Assembly (NCBI GenBank): GCA_020831825.1
Contig: JAFIFW010000012.1
Span: forward strand, 186,001-250,000
Length of the DNA: 64,000 nucleotides
Direction of reading: 5' to 3'
From: Methylophaga sp.
GTDB lineage: Bacteria > Pseudomonadota > Gammaproteobacteria > Nitrosococcales > Methylophagaceae
Below, piece by piece: positions 63,378-64,000 of this stretch (the first letter of the stretch is position 1; each line of letters starts with the position of its first letter). The notes beneath the pieces are model-generated. The model saw only the letters and a program-made list of their open reading frames with translations, had not been told where the DNA came from and made no database searches. The translations under genes were made by a program, and so were the position numbers.

Positions 63378-63638
63378 TCATTTTAACTGTGACTTAAGCT
63401 GCTGCTTGCGCGCTTCGCCAATAGCATTCCAGTGGATATTTCTCAGAGCACCCTCAAAAGAATAGAGGTAATAGCAGACGGGTAAAGTCTCGTCAGGATA
63501 GCGAGACTTGATCAAGCGATGCGTTTCAACGGCTCCCAGACGACGTAAATCTGCTTCAGTGAATATGCCCACTTCATTGAGTCTGTTTGCGAGTTTCTGA
63601 CCAATGTTTTTAAGTTGCATCAGTTGATTAGCCGCCAT
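63378..63638 (-). CDS. TfoX C-terminal domain protein
   Basis: An 86-residue protein that consists only of the TfoX C-terminal domain, a helix-hairpin-helix-like fold: LMQLKNIGQKLANRLNEVGIFTEADLRRLGAVETH (about 6-40) then YYLYSFEGALRNIHWNAI. In full-length TfoX/Sxy, a regulator of competence genes, this domain follows an N-terminal domain that is missing here. Stand-alone copies are common and of unknown role. ATG 63638 overlaps the upstream gene by 11 bases and has GAGG upstream. Confidence 0.88.
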   Translation of the reverse strand: MAANQLMQLKNIGQKLANRLNEVGIFTEADLRRLGAVETHRLIKSRYPDETLPVCYYLYSFEGALRNIHWNAIGEARKQQLKSQLK

Positions 63639-63990
63639 GTGCCTCGTCCTCAAACACCTGTTTGGTATAGGCGGCACTGTCCATTTCAACAATCTCGACC
63701 GTAATCGACACCGAACCCAACACCAATTCGCTGACTGCCTGCAAGATTTCCGAGGACAAATATTGCTTCTGTGACACAGAGCGACCTTGGTGCAAGCGAA
63801 CTGTCACATGAATGAAGTCGCTGATTTTTTCATCGAGAATAAACAGATCATAACCCTGCGCCCGGCTTTTGATATGGGCAGGTGCGAACAAACCTGAGTC
63901 TTCAGCCACATCATGCACTGTGCCCAGCAAATCAGCGGGGGAGAGGCGATCTAACAGAGTGTTGGAATATTCAACGATACAATGTGGCAA
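63628..63990 (-). CDS. 5-carboxymethyl-2-hydroxymuconate isomerase-like protein
   Basis: A 120-residue protein of the CHMI family (tautomerase superfamily), which in aromatic degradation isomerises 5-carboxymethyl-2-hydroxymuconate. It begins M-PHCIVEYS, so after removal of Met the catalytic Pro1 is exposed. This fixes the start at the TTG codon at 63990, with AGGT a few bases upstream. IKSRAQGYDLFILDE and FIHVTVRLHQGRS are family stretches. No other gene of homoprotocatechuate breakdown is near, so the true substrate is uncertain. The window ends 10 bases upstream of the start. Confidence 0.88.
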   Translation of the reverse strand: MPHCIVEYSNTLLDRLSPADLLGTVHDVAEDSGLFAPAHIKSRAQGYDLFILDEKISDFIHVTVRLHQGRSVSQKQYLSSEILQAVSELVLGSVSITVEIVEMDSAAYTKQVFEDEAHGG

Positions 63991-64000
63991 CTGACCTGCT

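Noticed and set aside
1..64000. CRISPR arrays, tRNA or rRNA genes, insertion sequences, prophage
   Set aside because: No regular repeat-spacer array, cloverleaf-like sequence, transposase, integrase or phage gene was seen; the few intergenic gaps are too short for most of these.

Overview
The window reads as ordinary, gene-dense chromosome of a Gram-negative gammaproteobacterium. The gene set fits this class: lipid A and Kdo genes (msbA, lpxK, kdsB), lipoprotein export (lolC-type permease and lolD), rne next to rluC, tmcA, slyX, cobalamin-dependent metH, the bioBFHCD cluster, ubiCA, and the gmk-rpoZ-spoT-ridA-recG row. A Methylophaga-like (Piscirickettsiaceae) methylotroph is my best guess. 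That is an inference from protein flavour and gene order, not something I could test. No tRNA, rRNA, insertion sequence, prophage or CRISPR array is visible.

Layout. 1-10.4 kb: rpiA, a lolC/lolE-type permease with lolD, a DUF2062 protein on the other strand, then a + strand envelope operon comEC-exbB-exbD-msbA-lpxK-Trm112 protein-kdsB whose members overlap or nearly overlap. 10.3-13.5 kb: a small hypothetical gene and rne on the - strand, with a 537-bp structured region between rne and rluC. 13.5-19.1 kb (+): rluC, a HAD phosphatase, an S49 protease, a 43-codon ORF, an HDOD protein, a zinc-lid adenylate kinase, a PfkB kinase and a Rieske protein. 19.1-28.1 kb (-): tmcA, slyX, metH, a LEA14-type lipoprotein, a small His-rich secreted protein, and leuA with a long leader. 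28.2-31.4 kb (+): an Lrp/AsnC regulator, a PIN-PhoH ATPase, a PilZ protein and a glutathione S-transferase. 31.4-35.9 kb (-): biotin operon bioB-F-H-C-D. 36-40.7 kb (+): comF-like gene, a GGDEF cyclase, and a compact group of DUF1538 membrane protein, PII-like protein, CBS protein and a Cys-containing membrane protein. 40.7-48.7 kb (-): gmk-rpoZ-spoT-ridA-recG-ubiC-ubiA-nuclease. 48.7-53.6 kb (+): a ferric-iron ABC transporter behind a Fur-like box, then a VPLPA/PEP-CTERM surface protein. 53.6-57.5 kb: yicC (-), then rph-rdgB-hemW (+) and a small periplasmic protein. 57.5-61.7 kb (-): alaC-type aminotransferase, hom, thrC and a membrane protein. 61.8-64 kb: a second HDOD protein, a membrane protein, a TfoX C-terminal-domain protein and a 5-carboxymethyl-2-hydroxymuconate isomerase-like protein.

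Functional themes: envelope biogenesis, amino acid synthesis (Leu, Thr, Met, Ala), biotin and ubiquinone synthesis, RNA processing (RNase E, RluC, TmcA, RNase PH, YicC), stringent response, and iron uptake. The least-explained parts are the DUF1538-PII-CBS group, the block inserted between gmk and yicC (iron transporter plus sorted surface protein with a near-ideal CRP-type site), the rne and leuA leaders, and a Cys-rich insertion in threonine synthase.
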